Translations under genes and position numbers: made by a program
Source of the DNA: Lojkania enalia
Lineage: Eukaryota > Ascomycota > Dothideomycetes > Pleosporales
Direction: 5' to 3'
Length of the DNA stretch: 64,000 nucleotides
NCBI GenBank assembly: GCA_010094045.1
Contig: ML986774.1
Span: forward strand, 29,467 to 93,466
Part shown: positions 52,199-63,560 of the stretch, piece by piece
How the letters are laid out: each line of letters begins with the position of its first letter
Numbering within the stretch: the first letter of the stretch is position 1
The notes under the pieces: model-generated
The model's database searches: none
What the model was told of the DNA's origin: nothing
What the model saw: the letters and a program-made list of their open reading frames with translations, nothing else

Positions 52199-53158
52199 TG
52201 TCTGTGCTGGAAATCTGATGTATTGGAAATGAGAGGAGATGTTGAAGAGCATCAGACTACTGGTTCAAAGCGTCATTTTATACAGTCGGACGGCTCCGGA
52301 GCCGAACATGTAACCCCTCATGATATGCGGGGCTGGTCGTTTGACCTTGACGTAGATGGATTGGATGATGGGTTTCCTGTCAATGGACTTGCGGGGAAAG
52401 ATCTTGGCTTTCAGGGTCTTGCGGGTTAGGAGGGTTTTAATTAGTGGTGTGAGGTGTGGCTGCTGCTGGAGGTGTGGGCAACAGCCCTACGAAGGCACCT
52501 AGTATAAACCGAGTAAAGTCTTAATGACAGAATTCCTTCATCAAATCTACTTAAGCAACAGTGGCTTTGTTGTATTCATCAGTGTGCTCGGGAACCTCGG
52601 CAGCTACAGGGCTCTACCCCAGGTTTTCGGACGCTTTAGCCTCATTGGGAAGGCGCGCGGAGTCTCCGTGAAGAGCTGGGGGGCAAGTATTTTTGTTTCA
52701 AGCCCTCAACACAACAAGGTTATATACATTAATTATACACCCATCCTACGATAAATAAAAATAATACAGAAAAAAAAGAGTATATAAAGAAACAGTTGTG
52801 AGGGAAGCCCTCTCAGCCTTAGTTATAACAACTATCAATATACTAGATCCGTTCAAAGAACAGGCACCTCACTTCAACCAAATAAGGCTGCGATGCATCA
52901 CCCTTCACGACAGAATTATGGTAGTGTGGCTGGGGAACAAAACAGAAATGATTAGGTGTAGCCTATCAGACAATCTGAGGCAGGCATAGAAGGGGTGTTA
53001 CATGTGTCGGTTTGAAAAAGAGTATAATTAAATCCATGGAAAAATCTAGAGACAATCACGATCTAACATGCCAAGAAATTAGCGCTAAAATTACAGATAG
53101 CACCTCCTCGATCGCCGATAGAGCTATTATTTTGCCAATATCTTCTGTCTTCCTACTC
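52199..53158. other. intergenic, promoter side of the alpha/beta hydrolase
   Basis: About 960 bases, AT-rich beyond 52.7 kb. Frames up to 104 codons occur but lack any supporting feature. Contains the hydrolase promoter and the 3' end of the downstream minus-strand gene. Confidence 0.45.
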
Positions 53159-53674
53159 TCATCTTTGCTCCCGTCCTCTTGCAGAAGAAGCTATCATATA
53201 TCCAGGTCCACCAATCCCCATCCCGATGCCTGCTCCGCCCAAAGCAGCCTTCCCAATACCAAAAGGCACTACGCCTCGCCTCGCGGCCACAGCTCCTGCC
53301 ACCGCACCAGCCGCGGCTCCACCTAGCGCTGTCCAATCCGTATTTTTCTGGCTCTCATTCTCTAGCAATCTCCAAGCCCGATCCTGCCACTCGATCTCTT
53401 CCCTCCCACGCATCCGACCCCATGTCATAAGACCCCCGAGTGCTGCTCCGAATACCATCCCTCGACCGGAGTGCGTAAGGAGGCGCGGCACAAAAGTCGA
53501 GAAGTTCACCGGCGATTTGTGTCGGTAACGCGACACGAGGAGGGAGACGGGCGCTGTGAAGAGCGAAGCGAAAGAGCACATCATCGTGGACGAGCGAACG
53601 ACGTGGAAGTACAGGAGTTCGTGGGAGAACGGCTGATCTTCGGCGTAGGACGTATGGGGGAATAAGGAGGACAT
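53159..53674 (-). CDS. conserved-type fungal membrane protein with Gly/Ala-rich C-terminus, unknown function
   Basis: Single open frame of 171 aa. I do not recognise the family with confidence. Residues 1-45 include HELLYFHVVRSSTMMCSFASLF and TAPVSLLVSRYRHK, with one hydrophobic segment. Around residues 70-85 is GRGMVFGAALGGLMTWGRM, a second short segment. After a charged middle (REEIEWQDRAWRLLENESQKN) two Gly/Ala-rich segments follow (WTALGGAAAGAVAGAVAA and FGIGKAALGGAGIGMGIGG). Such GxxxG-rich helices, separated by basic residues and an Arg-rich end, recall small mitochondrial inner-membrane proteins of the Tim17 or DUF1757 type; this is a guess from composition. The reading frame on the opposite strand is shorter and less structured. 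Confidence 0.6.
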   Translation of the reverse strand: MSSLFPHTSYAEDQPFSHELLYFHVVRSSTMMCSFASLFTAPVSLLVSRYRHKSPVNFSTFVPRLLTHSGRGMVFGAALGGLMTWGRMRGREEIEWQDRAWRLLENESQKNTDWTALGGAAAGAVAGAVAARRGVVPFGIGKAALGGAGIGMGIGGPGYMIASSARGREQR

Positions 53675-55494
53675 GATGATGGCGATGGCGCCTCTTTCGC
53701 TGGCGGATAGCTGAGCGACTTGCGATTGTAGACTAAAAAGGGGTGGTCTGCTAGCACTGCGGCTAGGTGAGGAGAAATGGAAGCTCTGTTATTCTTGTGT
53801 TCTTCGTCGTGGGAAGCGCTTGGTATTTCGTCTCAAGGAATTTTGAAAGTCCGGGAATGGTGGGATGGGGATGAAGTAGTGAGATTGATTGCCCTCATTT
53901 TGATTGGAGTAGCTTTCCTTTTAAGGTTTCTTTGATGGACAGAGATGGCATGATTATCCTCCGCCTCACGGCCGCAGCTGAGGCGCGGGATCTCGGTCCA
54001 AGCTCGCCATCCCGAAATTCCCGATCCCCGACCTACACACGGTTTCCACGACTTCGCGTTCTCTCGTCTCACTTTCATCTTAAATGCCATTCCCATTATT
54101 CTATTCGCGGATAATGAGAAGGATTTCCATGAATATTCATTGTTCTATCTCGCTATGGGCCTCTCCGTGATTCTCCAGGCGTTTCTGAGCTTCAACCAAT
54201 AAAGTGCTGTCTATTGTTTCGCCCGTAAGCTAAAATCAATTAGCTCTAGCTGTGCGGAGTACCACTAACACGCGTCCTCAATGATTAGTATTCGGGACCT
54301 GCTATCACTATATCTATTCAGCTCTTAAGATATCCTAATGTTTGTCATACTGCCGAGATTGGAAAACACGATGGGTCGCGAACGAATCTACGCTATTTAT
54401 TTACGACCTTTGCATAGCGAATCGCAACTCGTCATTAACTATCAATCTATGACATTTTTAAATATATGTGAAATTGAGGTCTAGGTCCTCCGAATAATAT
54501 CTGAGCAATCGGACAATACGTGATGTTTCTACAATTTGATATGTTAGAATAGGTCTCAGTCTTAGTTCGAGAATGGAGAAAGGGGGGAGACGGAGCATGA
54601 TCAGTACTTGATATAAAGCTTGCAAAAGGATCACGCGATAGCGGCTTGATAATACTGTACACCACCTTCAATACAATATTCAATAATTGCAATTGCGATT
54701 ATTTAATTGAGTACCCACATCTACCACCATACTACATATATATGAAAGACAGAATAGTAGATTGAAAGAATATAACTCGCTAATATCGATGCGTAACTAT
54801 GCTACAAACGCTAAATGCATCGTAATTCTATAATACAATGCCTTATTCTAGATTTTTAAAAATTTCACATCAATACAGACGCCTGCTTTAGTCCCCTATC
54901 CTCTAAAACTCCTATTCTTCTTAATGCAAAACGCTTTGCTTGAAAAAAAAAATAATTTTTTTTCTTCAGTGCTTGCCAACTCTAGCCTGTTGGCCCTTTT
55001 CCTCATCCTTCTTAACATTTCCCTCCTCCTACATAACGTCAGCTTTGGCTGTATAGCAGGGATGTTTTTACGTTTAATTCATTGAGATCGCGGGGTCGCG
55101 CTGCGTTGTGACCTGTGTGTTTCGCATGGCGGCGGGAATAGCCTTTCGGTTGAGGTTGAGACGCTTTTGGAGTGGTAGTTTTGTCCATATTGTGATGGTT
55201 TTGATGGGCGGAGGAGCTGAAGGGAAAGGATTGGTTATGTCTGGAAAAGGGAGTTTTGTGATTTCGGTGTAGGAAGTGAGTATATTCATTGCGGTGTAGT
55301 AGCGGGAAGAGGGCAAGAAGAATGTAAACAAAGATTTAAAAAAAAGGTTTTAAGTTGGTTCATAGGACGGTACGCATACTATGTTGTGAGTGGTAAGTGA
55401 ATCATGTACCGAGCGAATCGAGGTGAGGCTCAGCGTCGCCAATATGCGGATTAACTTCCATTGTATTTATACAAATTATCTGGTACTCTATCTA
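53675..55494. other. 1.8-kb AT-rich intergenic region
   Basis: Between the Gly/Ala-rich protein gene and the last exon of the 2-methylisocitrate lyase. Strongly AT-rich from about 54.2 to 55.0 kb. Short frames only (longest 87 codons); no gene, tRNA or transposon recognised. The minus-strand frame at 55074-55331 lacks support. Confidence 0.45.
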
Positions 55495-57599
55495 TCAAAA
55501 TCCTGTTTGCTGTCAGAGTTATCCTTGGTGAGAAAAGGAAAGAACCAGAACTAACCAGCTTCGGTGTTGCCTTCACCCATGCTCTTGCTACCAGAGCTTC
55601 CGCTCTGTATCGAGCCGAGTATACCGTCAATGTACCCTGCGCCACTCCATTTCTGGTGCGTCAGGACGTCACATCCCAGCTCTTTCTCGCGCCTTTGAAC
55701 GAGATTGACATAGGCCAACATGCCTTCATCCTTAAAGGCGCGAGATAGCTCACAAGTAATTGTGGCAGTGGAGTGCAGGCCCGCGAGGGAGATGAGCTGC
55801 AGGACGAATCTATGTTACCATTAGTGTGCTAGTCTTTGCCATGGCTTTGTTGCGGCCACCAAAAGGTAAGTAGTTAGCATACCCGTGTTTAGCCAAATCC
55901 CACACGAAATTCTTCAAGCTCTCCTCCGAGAATCCTTGACCCATCCAATTGAAGCTCGGACTGAGGTTATACACAAACTTCTTTCCGGGGTGCACTTTCC
56001 GAATCTCACCGGCAAAACCAGCGGCTTTCTCTACACTCGGGTCGGCCGTCTCGACCCAGAGGAGGTCTGCATACGGAGCAAATTCCTTGGCTCGTTTGGT
56101 TGCAGCAGTCATGCCAGCCTTGTAGTGGTAGAAGCCCTCACGGGTGCGTGGAATGTCCCAATTAAAGTAGACAGGTGACTTGGTGTAGTTCTCAGCAAGC
56201 TTTCGGCGCTTGAGTAGGGAGAGATTAGGGTTCTCGCCTGTCTCCTTGAGATAGGCTTCGATTATCGATTGGGATGCGCCCTCGTTCTCGAGATGCTGCA
56301 CGACAGCTACATTGCGATTAGTTTTATCATTCCATAAGGCAGTACAAACACACACCCTCATCGAAGGTCATGAGCTTATGCTTCTTGACCCACGCTAGTT
56401 CGTATGCATCGATTTCCTTTCCTGGAGCCCCGGCCAACTCCATGTTCTGTAGCGTCTCAGCTAAGGGCTCCGTGTCCTCTGTCACGCCCATGATGAACTC
56501 ATGGTCTCGGACGTCGACAGCGCTACTGATCAACTTTCCACTCTCAGAGTCTGTTCGGGCGATAACAAGATTCTCACATCCCATCATATCCCACTGGAAC
56601 CTTGCAGCCACTAGGCGATTGATGTGGTCGCTCACTGGTACAAGAACCTTTCCAGCCAGATGGCCACATTTCTTACCGCCGTGGAGCTGGTCTTCGAAGT
56701 GGACAGCTGCGGCACCGTTTTCTGCAAATAGCTTGGCAAGCTTAATGACCGCTGAGAGACCGCCATGGCTAGAGCCGGCTGTCAGTAATGGTACATGCAG
56801 CTAGACGCAAATATGAACGTACCCAGTATCACCGTCAGCAATAATCGGTCGCATGTAATCGAGATACGGGGTCTTAGCCCGCTCTTCCGGGGTCATTTTC
56901 CTACGGTTATCCCAATTCTTTCGATCATGGAGTTGCTGGGCTTTGAATAATCGTTGAACTTGATTTGGAACAGTATTATAAGGATAGTCGCCAAAGTCGG
57001 CTGAGACTTCGTTGGTAGTGGTGAGGACGGATGAGCACGCCCATCCGGAGATGTAGAGGACTTCTTGGTTTGCGGCTTGCTGAGACATTTGCACAGGGTC
57101 AATGGCACCCACTATTACAGTCGAGCAGGTAGTTAGCTGCTGAATAATCTACGAATCTGCCCCAGAATGAAAGAGAAGACGCACTTGTGTGTACGGGCTC
57201 GCCCTTCGCCGCCCGCTCCTCGAAAAGGTTGAAGAGCTTGCGTGCTGTCAACGAACTTGGGTACGTCTGCTGTAGCGCGCCCCTCTTGCTCACAACATCT
57301 TCTGCAGAGTATGGCCGCTTGATGCCCTTATACCGCGGCGACGCCCACCAGCCCTTCACCTGCTGTACCTGTTCGTCGAATAGCGCATCTTCCGCCTGAC
57401 CAGCTTTGGACACTTCGGGGAGGAGCTGAAAGGAGTCACTCGGGAGCGCCGATGATATAGGAGGGTCTACGGGCCTAAGGGTTGAGCTCGACATGCGAAT
57501 TGCGGTGGCAGAAAGCAGCCGGAGGAGCTGCGGTGTTCGACTGGATACCCTCACAGACCGGCTCTGACGCGCGACGGACCTCGATACGGTGCGCAACAT
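55495..57599 (-). CDS. mclA: 2-methylisocitrate lyase, mitochondrial (isocitrate lyase family)
   Basis: Cleaves 2-methylisocitrate to pyruvate and succinate, the last step of the methylcitrate cycle. Six exons (57599-57185, 57111-56823, 56768-56356, 56306-55883, 55809-55556, 55502-55495) give 600 aa. The first 35 residues ([20 protein letters not shown] onward) form an Arg/Ser-rich mitochondrial presequence, absent from glyoxysomal isocitrate lyase. Later come [11 protein letters not shown], the catalytic KKCGH at residues 267-271, IARTDSESG and NLSPSFNW. The last exon is only 8 nt: it turns the read-through end [12 protein letters not shown] into [13 protein letters not shown], fitting the family C-terminus, but this terminal intron (GTTAGT donor, CTGAC branch) is the least certain. 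The call of methylisocitrate rather than isocitrate lyase rests on the presequence, length and the adjacent 2-methylcitrate synthase gene. Confidence 0.87.
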
Positions 57600-58165
57600 T
57601 GCGTTCCTGCCGAAAAATGGAGAGCTACAGCAGTCGGGAGAAATATCTATAAGCCCTTCGCACTTAAAAGAGCTTCTTGGAGAGATGAGTATTGGTAATG
57701 GTGAGCTGTGACTAAGAGACGAGCCGGCACGCGATGTCGGAGACAACTCGGACGTGATGTTTGCCAGGCGCCCAGGTCTCGACCGGCCCAGGGTGAATCC
57801 CGCACGCGGAGTTCTCGATGCTTTATTGCGGAGCGGGCGGCACGATGACGACGGCGCATCATGATGTCGTCGAGGGATAAGTTTCTCCACGACGCCGACC
57901 GAGCGGACCGAGGATAGCCTTCTCCACTACGCCGCTTTGAGCATTACCGAGGGGGAGCTCAACTATGCCCGTCGCATCAACGGACGTGCCATGCCTCGTG
58001 AGTTCTTGTCGCCGAACAGCCGCTGACAGCTTCATTGTTTTGCCTGCTTATAACCTCCATTGACCCCGAGACGCTCTCATTTTCTGCTTGTTTGGATTCC
58101 AAAAGCGCAGGACTGTTGCTCCCCGCCACAAGCCCATCCCTGTTACCCCGCGCCAAACCGCACAT
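57600..58165. promoter_or_regulatory. shared divergent promoter of the methylcitrate-cycle pair
   Basis: 566 bases separate the outward-facing start codons of the 2-methylisocitrate lyase and 2-methylcitrate synthase genes. Both promoters and 5' UTRs lie here, which would suit joint induction by propionate or by odd-chain and branched amino-acid breakdown. No binding site was identified by eye. Confidence 0.6.
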
Positions 58166-59808
58166 ATGGCATTGAGCGTGCGAACAGCTACACGAGCTCT
58201 CCGAGCTGTCAAGGTATGGCGCACAGCGGTGGGAATTGGGGATGCCGAGCTGACTGAAGCTTGACCAGCCCCCAGCAGTGCGGCCTCTAGCTTCTGGTAT
58301 GCAATTGACCGCCCTGAACAAGTCCTCCCATCCGCTAATTGGCCCCTGGCTACAGGGCAGGCTTGCAGCTACTCCTCGTCCTCCGAGCCGGATCTCAAGG
58401 AGACGTTCAAGAAGGTCCTGCCCGCTAAGCGCGAGCTGTTGAAGAAGGTCAAGGCACATGCCGACAAGAAGCTCGGGGATGTGAAGGTGGAGAACACCTT
58501 GGGCGGAATGAGGTACGTATTCACGCGGACAAGGCCGTCTAGTAATTCTCTAACCCATCCAAAGGGGATTGAAGGCTATGGTCTGGGAAGGCTCAGTCCT
58601 CGATGCGAATGAGGGTATCCGATTCCACGGCAAGACCATCAAGGATTGCCAAAAAGAGCTCCCCAAAGGCACTTCTGGGACCGAGATGCTCCCAGAAGCT
58701 ATGTTCTGGCTTCTGCTTACCGGGGAAGTGCCATCCGTCGCACAGACGCGCGTTCTGTCGCGAGAGCTTGCTGAGAAGGCGGGCATTCCCAAGTTTGTCG
58801 AGAAGATGCTTGACGACTTCCCTAAGGATCTCCACCCAATGACTCAATTCGCCTGCGCTGTGTCCGCCCTTAACTACGAGTCTAAGTTCGCAAAGGCATA
58901 TGAGAAGGGATTAAACAAGGCTGACTACTGGGAGCCGACTTTTGATGACTGCATTAGCCTTTTGGCCAAGCTTCCCACGATTGCTGCTAAAATCTATCAG
59001 AACGCCTATCGTGGCGGAGGTCCCTTGCCCAACGAGGTTGATTTGAACCAGGACTGGTCCTATAACTTCGCTGCTATGTTAGGCAAGCCAGGGAAAGAGA
59101 ACGAGGGTTTCCAGGACCTTCTTCGTCTTTATCTCGCTCTTCACGGTGATCACGAGGGTGGAAACGTTTCCGCGCACACCACCCACTTGGTCGGCAGTGC
59201 CCTTAGCGACGCATTCCTCAGCTACAGTGCTGGTCTCCAGGGGCTTGCAGGTCCTCTACACGGCCTTGCTGCACAGGAAGTGCTCCGATTTATCTTGGAC
59301 ATGCAGAAGGATGTGGGCACGAGCTTCTCCACGAACGATGTCACAAACTATCTATGGAGTGTTCTCAAGTCTGGCCGTGTCATTCCAGGATATGGCCACG
59401 CCGTGCTGAGAAAGCCAGATCCTCGTTTCGAGGCTCTGATGGACTTTGCTAACGCCCGGCCCGAGATTGCAAATGACCCAGTCTTCCAGCTCGTCAAGAA
59501 GAACTCGGAGGTAGCACCTGGTGTGCTGACCGAGCACGGAAAGGTAGGCAATATTTGTCAGATTTTGAAACGAAAGACTGACTCACCGATCACAGACCAA
59601 GAACCCATACCCTAACGTCGATTCGTCCTCCGGTGTCCTCTTCCACCACTATGGCTTCAAGGAGACGTTGTACTACACAGCAACCTTCGGTGTTAGCCGC
59701 GGTTTGGGACCCCTCGCGCAGCTTATCTGGGATAGGGCCTTGGGTCTTCCCATCGAGCGTCCGAAGAGCATCAATCTTCAGGGTATCTTGAAGCAGGTTG
59801 GCGCGTAA
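58166..59808 (+). CDS. mcsA: 2-methylcitrate synthase, mitochondrial (citrate synthase family)
   Basis: Condenses propionyl-CoA (and acetyl-CoA) with oxaloacetate, the entry step of the methylcitrate cycle. Exons 58166-58213, 58269-58296 (28 nt), 58356-58512, 58565-59543 and 59596-59808 give 474 aa. The first two tiny exons encode a mitochondrial presequence ([16 protein letters not shown]). The mature start [20 protein letters not shown] and the following [20 protein letters not shown] match methylcitrate synthase (McsA) more than ordinary fungal citrate synthase, as does the end [18 protein letters not shown]. Catalytic residues are the His in [15 protein letters not shown]356 in [13 protein letters not shown] and D413 in KNPYPNVD. 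The assignment against plain citrate synthase is from remembered family patterns and from the neighbouring lyase gene, and would need a phylogeny to be certain. Confidence 0.87.
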
Positions 59809-60473
59809 AGTGCTTATGAAGGCAATCGTGAGAAAGTAAGGACCTGTTTGAATATAGTACTACTAGAGCATTTCGGCGTTTTAAAAGACTTCAATATGAG
59901 ACATGTTCGGCACGATTTTACACTTACTTTCTGTTCGTCGATGTAGTTATTGGGACTGTCTGATGCCTACCTGACATTTCATGTACTGCAAAGTGATTCG
60001 TTGACAGTGCTCATTCAGGCTAGGAGGCGTGCCTGTGGACAATGTTAAATGGATAGGAGACCTTGCACCGTCTATTCAACACAGTCGTAACTAGGTAGCT
60101 AGCTGGACGTTGGTTTGTGAGGGTGGAAAGAGTGGAGAGCGTATGCGGGTGTGGCGTTGAGCGTTCGGCAGTCCGATCAGCAGGGGGTACCGATTGGCCA
60201 TCATGCAGGGGCTCCTCAGGCCCAACCCGATGAGAGTTCAAAGCAGCGGCTGCCACGACAATTTCGTGCCACGTCGTGCTCTGCTCCTCGTTGACATCGC
60301 GATATCTGACCGTTGCTACTACTGGCATTCTAACGCGCCGGTATCAGCCTTCATGAGGTGATACGGGTAGCATACACAGGGCACTACGCTCGGTCTCCGT
60401 GTCGAACTGCTCCCCTTCAGTTGTCAATCCTACGAACTCCTCACAAAAAGATAGATACACTCGTTCAGCTATT
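59809..60473. promoter_or_regulatory. intergenic, promoter region of the GH3 gene
   Basis: About 660 bases with the methylcitrate synthase 3' end and the GH3 promoter. A 102-codon minus-strand frame (60020-60328) has no recognisable features and is not called. Confidence 0.45.
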
Positions 60474-63400
60474 ATGCCTCCCGTAGAGTCTCACGAGCTC
60501 CGTCGGGGCAAATACAGCAAAATCGACGCCCCGGCCGAAGACGAGACCGACACACCCTCGCGTCTCTCCTTTGATTCCAACGCCTCCTCGTATGAAGACC
60601 TCGATGAGTTCGATCCTTTGAACTACGATGCTGGGACATTGAAGCAGAAGAGGAGTACTGGAGATCTGAGAGCACGCCGGAAAGCTTCCTTCAAGGACGC
60701 AGAGCTCGGGGCGAAATCCCCGAAGAGAAGGAGATGCGCGCCCACGAAGATGTGCTGTGGGCTGGTGCTCTTGTTTGTAGCTGCTACGGTGCTCCTACTC
60801 TCAGCTGGGGGCATATGGGCATGGCGATCTGCCCCTGAAGATGGCCAGAGTCCGCCTTTCTATCCGACTCCGAAAGGAGGCAGTGATGCGAAATGGGTAG
60901 AGAGCTACAAGAAGGCTGCGGAGCTAGTGAAGCAGATGACCCTCGTAGAGAAAGTGAACATCACAACAGGGACAGGATGGAGTATGCAAATGTGTGTTGG
61001 CAATACTGGGCCCGTTCCACGGTTAAAGTTTCCAGCTTTGTGTCTGCAGGATGGACCATTGGGAATCCGGTTTGCGGATAACATTACGGCTTTCCCCGCT
61101 GGCATTACCGTCGGGGCTACATGGAATAAGGAGCTTATGTATCGGCGAGGCAAGGCACATGGGAAAGAGGCACGATTGAAAGGCATTCATATTCTCCTTG
61201 GTCCTGCCATGGGTCCTCTTGGGCGCATGCCGGCTGGTGGACGAAATTGGGAGGGCTTTGGGACAGATCCGGTACTACAAGGAGTTGCCGCTGCGCAGAC
61301 TATTAAGGGCATACAAGATGAGGGCGTTATGGCAACGGCGAAGCACTACGTCCTTAATGAGCAGGAGCATTTCCGCCAGGCTTGGGAATGGGGCACTCCG
61401 AATGCTATCTCAAGTAATATTGATGATCGAACAACGCACGAAATCTATGCATGGCCTTTTGCTGAGTCGGTGAGGGCCGGTGTAGCTTCAATTATGTGCT
61501 CATATAATCAGGTAAGCATGCTATTGTTGAACATTCGTGGACATCCACTGACGCCATCAAGGTCAATAACAGCTACGCCTGCCAGAACAGCAAGTTACTT
61601 AACGGTATACTGAAAGACGAGCTTGGATTCCAAGGATTCGTTCAGAGTGACTGGCTAGCTCAAAGAAGTGGTGTCGCCAGCGCTTTAGCTGGGCTCGATA
61701 TGACCATGCCTGGAGATGGTCTGAAATGGGCCGATGGAGAAAGTCTGTGGGGTCCGGCGCTAACAAAAGCTGTCCTAAACGGTAGCGTACCCATAGAACG
61801 TCTTAATGACATGGTCACGCGCGTGGTAGCAGCATGGTACCAGCTCGGTCAAGACAACACAGAAAGGTGGCCGCTGCAACCTCCTGATGGCGATGGAGGA
61901 CCAAACTTTTCGTCTTGGACACACGAGGAGATTGGCTTACTTCACCCTGGTAGCGATGATAAGACAACTGGAGTAGTGAACAAGTTCATCAATGTCCAAG
62001 GAGAGGGCAATGATTTCCATGGCCAGATCGTTCGCCAGGTGGCCGCTGAGGGCACAGTCTTGCTTAAGAACGATGACCACATTCTGCCACTTGATCGTAA
62101 TGGCTGGACGCAGGACGAGAAACAGGGAAAAGATATGAAATACCGTGTCGGCATTTTTGGCGAAGACGCGAGAGTCAATGCTGATGGTATGAACGCCTGT
62201 CCTGACCGTGGATGCAACATGGGAACATTGGCTTCTGGATGGGGTTCCGGTGCAGTTGATAACCCCTATCTAATTGAGCCGGTATCTGCAATTCGAGAGG
62301 CATTTAACAACGAATCTGTGTATGTTACAGATTGGCTCAAAAATGTTCTCCCTAACGAGCGAAAAGAGCTCTTGGAAGATCAGGATATATGTATCGTATT
62401 CGCAAACGCAGATGCGGGAGAAGGGTACATAAAATGGGGAGGTAAGAGCTGTCTCTCAAAATGTTATTCTAATTTACTAACGCGCATGAGGTGTTTACGG
62501 TGACCGAAACGACTTGTACCTTCAGAAAAATGGCGACAAGCTAATTCGGGATGTTGCGAAGGACTGTGGTGCTGGTAAGGGCAAAGTTATTGTCGTGATC
62601 CACACCGTTGGGCCCGTAGTACTGGAGAAATGGATTGACCTTCCGAATATAAAAGCTGTGTTGTTCGCTAATCTACCTGGTCAAGAAAGTGGCAATTCCC
62701 TGGTCGACATCTTGTTTGGAGACGTTAACCCTAGTGGCCACCTGCCGTACACAATTGCGAAGAAAGAGGACGACTATGGACCTGGAAGCAAGATCATGTA
62801 CTTGCCCAAGAACCTCGTTCCGCAACAGAATTTCACCGAAGGATTGTACATCGACTACCGATACTTCGATAAGAACAACATCGCGCCACGTTATGAGTTT
62901 GGGTTTGGTCTCTCATACACCGTCTTCCACCTATCTTCAATCATTGTCACACCACATGTTAACAAGAGTCCATTGCCTGCTCCTCGGCGTTCAGGTGTCA
63001 AGCCACCAACCTATCCAACCGAGATACCAGATCCAAAGTCAGCGCTCTTCCCGCCGGACTTCAGGAAGTTGTCCAAGTACATTTATCCGTACATCTCTTC
63101 AACGGACGACATTGGGAAGCATGAAGACCAGACCTTACTTATCCAAAGTCCCTTGAGTCAAGCTGGCGGCGCACAAGGCGGAAATCCGGATTTATACACC
63201 ACTGTCCTCACAGTCTCAGCATCCGTCACAAACATCGGTCTCGTTGATGGCGATGCCGTCGTCCAACTCTACGTTTCCTTTCCCCAGGACTATAAGGATG
63301 AAGAAACGGGCAAACCTGTCGACTTCCCTATTCGAGTGCTGCGCGGATTCGAAAAGGTACATGTGGAGGCTCAGAAGCAGGGACTCGTGCCAGGGGTGAA

Positions 63401-63560
63401 CGGGGGCGGGAATAAGCAGTTGGTTAAGTTTGAGTTGACGAGGAAGGATTTGAGTTATTGGGATGTAAGGAGGCAGAACTGGGTTATGCCGACGACAGGG
63501 GAGTTTACGATTAGTGTGGGGTTTTCTAGTAGGGATTTACCACTGCAGGATAAGTGGTAG
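60474..63560 (+). CDS. membrane-anchored glycoside hydrolase family 3 beta-glucosidase
   Basis: Exons 60474-61511, 61562-62441 and 62491-63560 encode 995 aa. Residues 1-90 are a charged cytosolic tail ending in basic KSPKRRR. A single hydrophobic helix at about 93-117 (CCGLVLLFVAATVLLLSAGG) then makes a type II membrane anchor, with the catalytic part outside. The GH3 N-terminal barrel has LVEKVNITTGTGW, PALCLQDGPLGIRF, GPLGRMPAGGRNWEGFG, ATAKHYVLNEQE and the nucleophile D376 in FVQSDWLAQ. The alpha/beta sandwich contains GEGYIKWGG and NLPGQESGNSLVDILFGDVNPSGHLPYT; a fibronectin-type III-like end includes TVSASVTNIGLVDGDAVVQLYVSFP. Expected activity is release of glucose from beta-glucosides. 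The long cytosolic tail plus anchor resembles the BglE-like branch of Aspergillus GH3 enzymes and differs from secreted forms. Confidence 0.92.

Noticed and set aside
41273..53674. Possible secondary-metabolite cluster (secreted protein, FAD oxidase, membrane proteins, alpha/beta hydrolase)
   Set aside because: No PKS, NRPS, terpene synthase or other backbone gene, no transporter and no local regulator; the grouping looks incidental.
60020..60328. 102-codon minus-strand frame upstream of the GH3 gene
   Set aside because: No family features, and it occupies the likely GH3 promoter.
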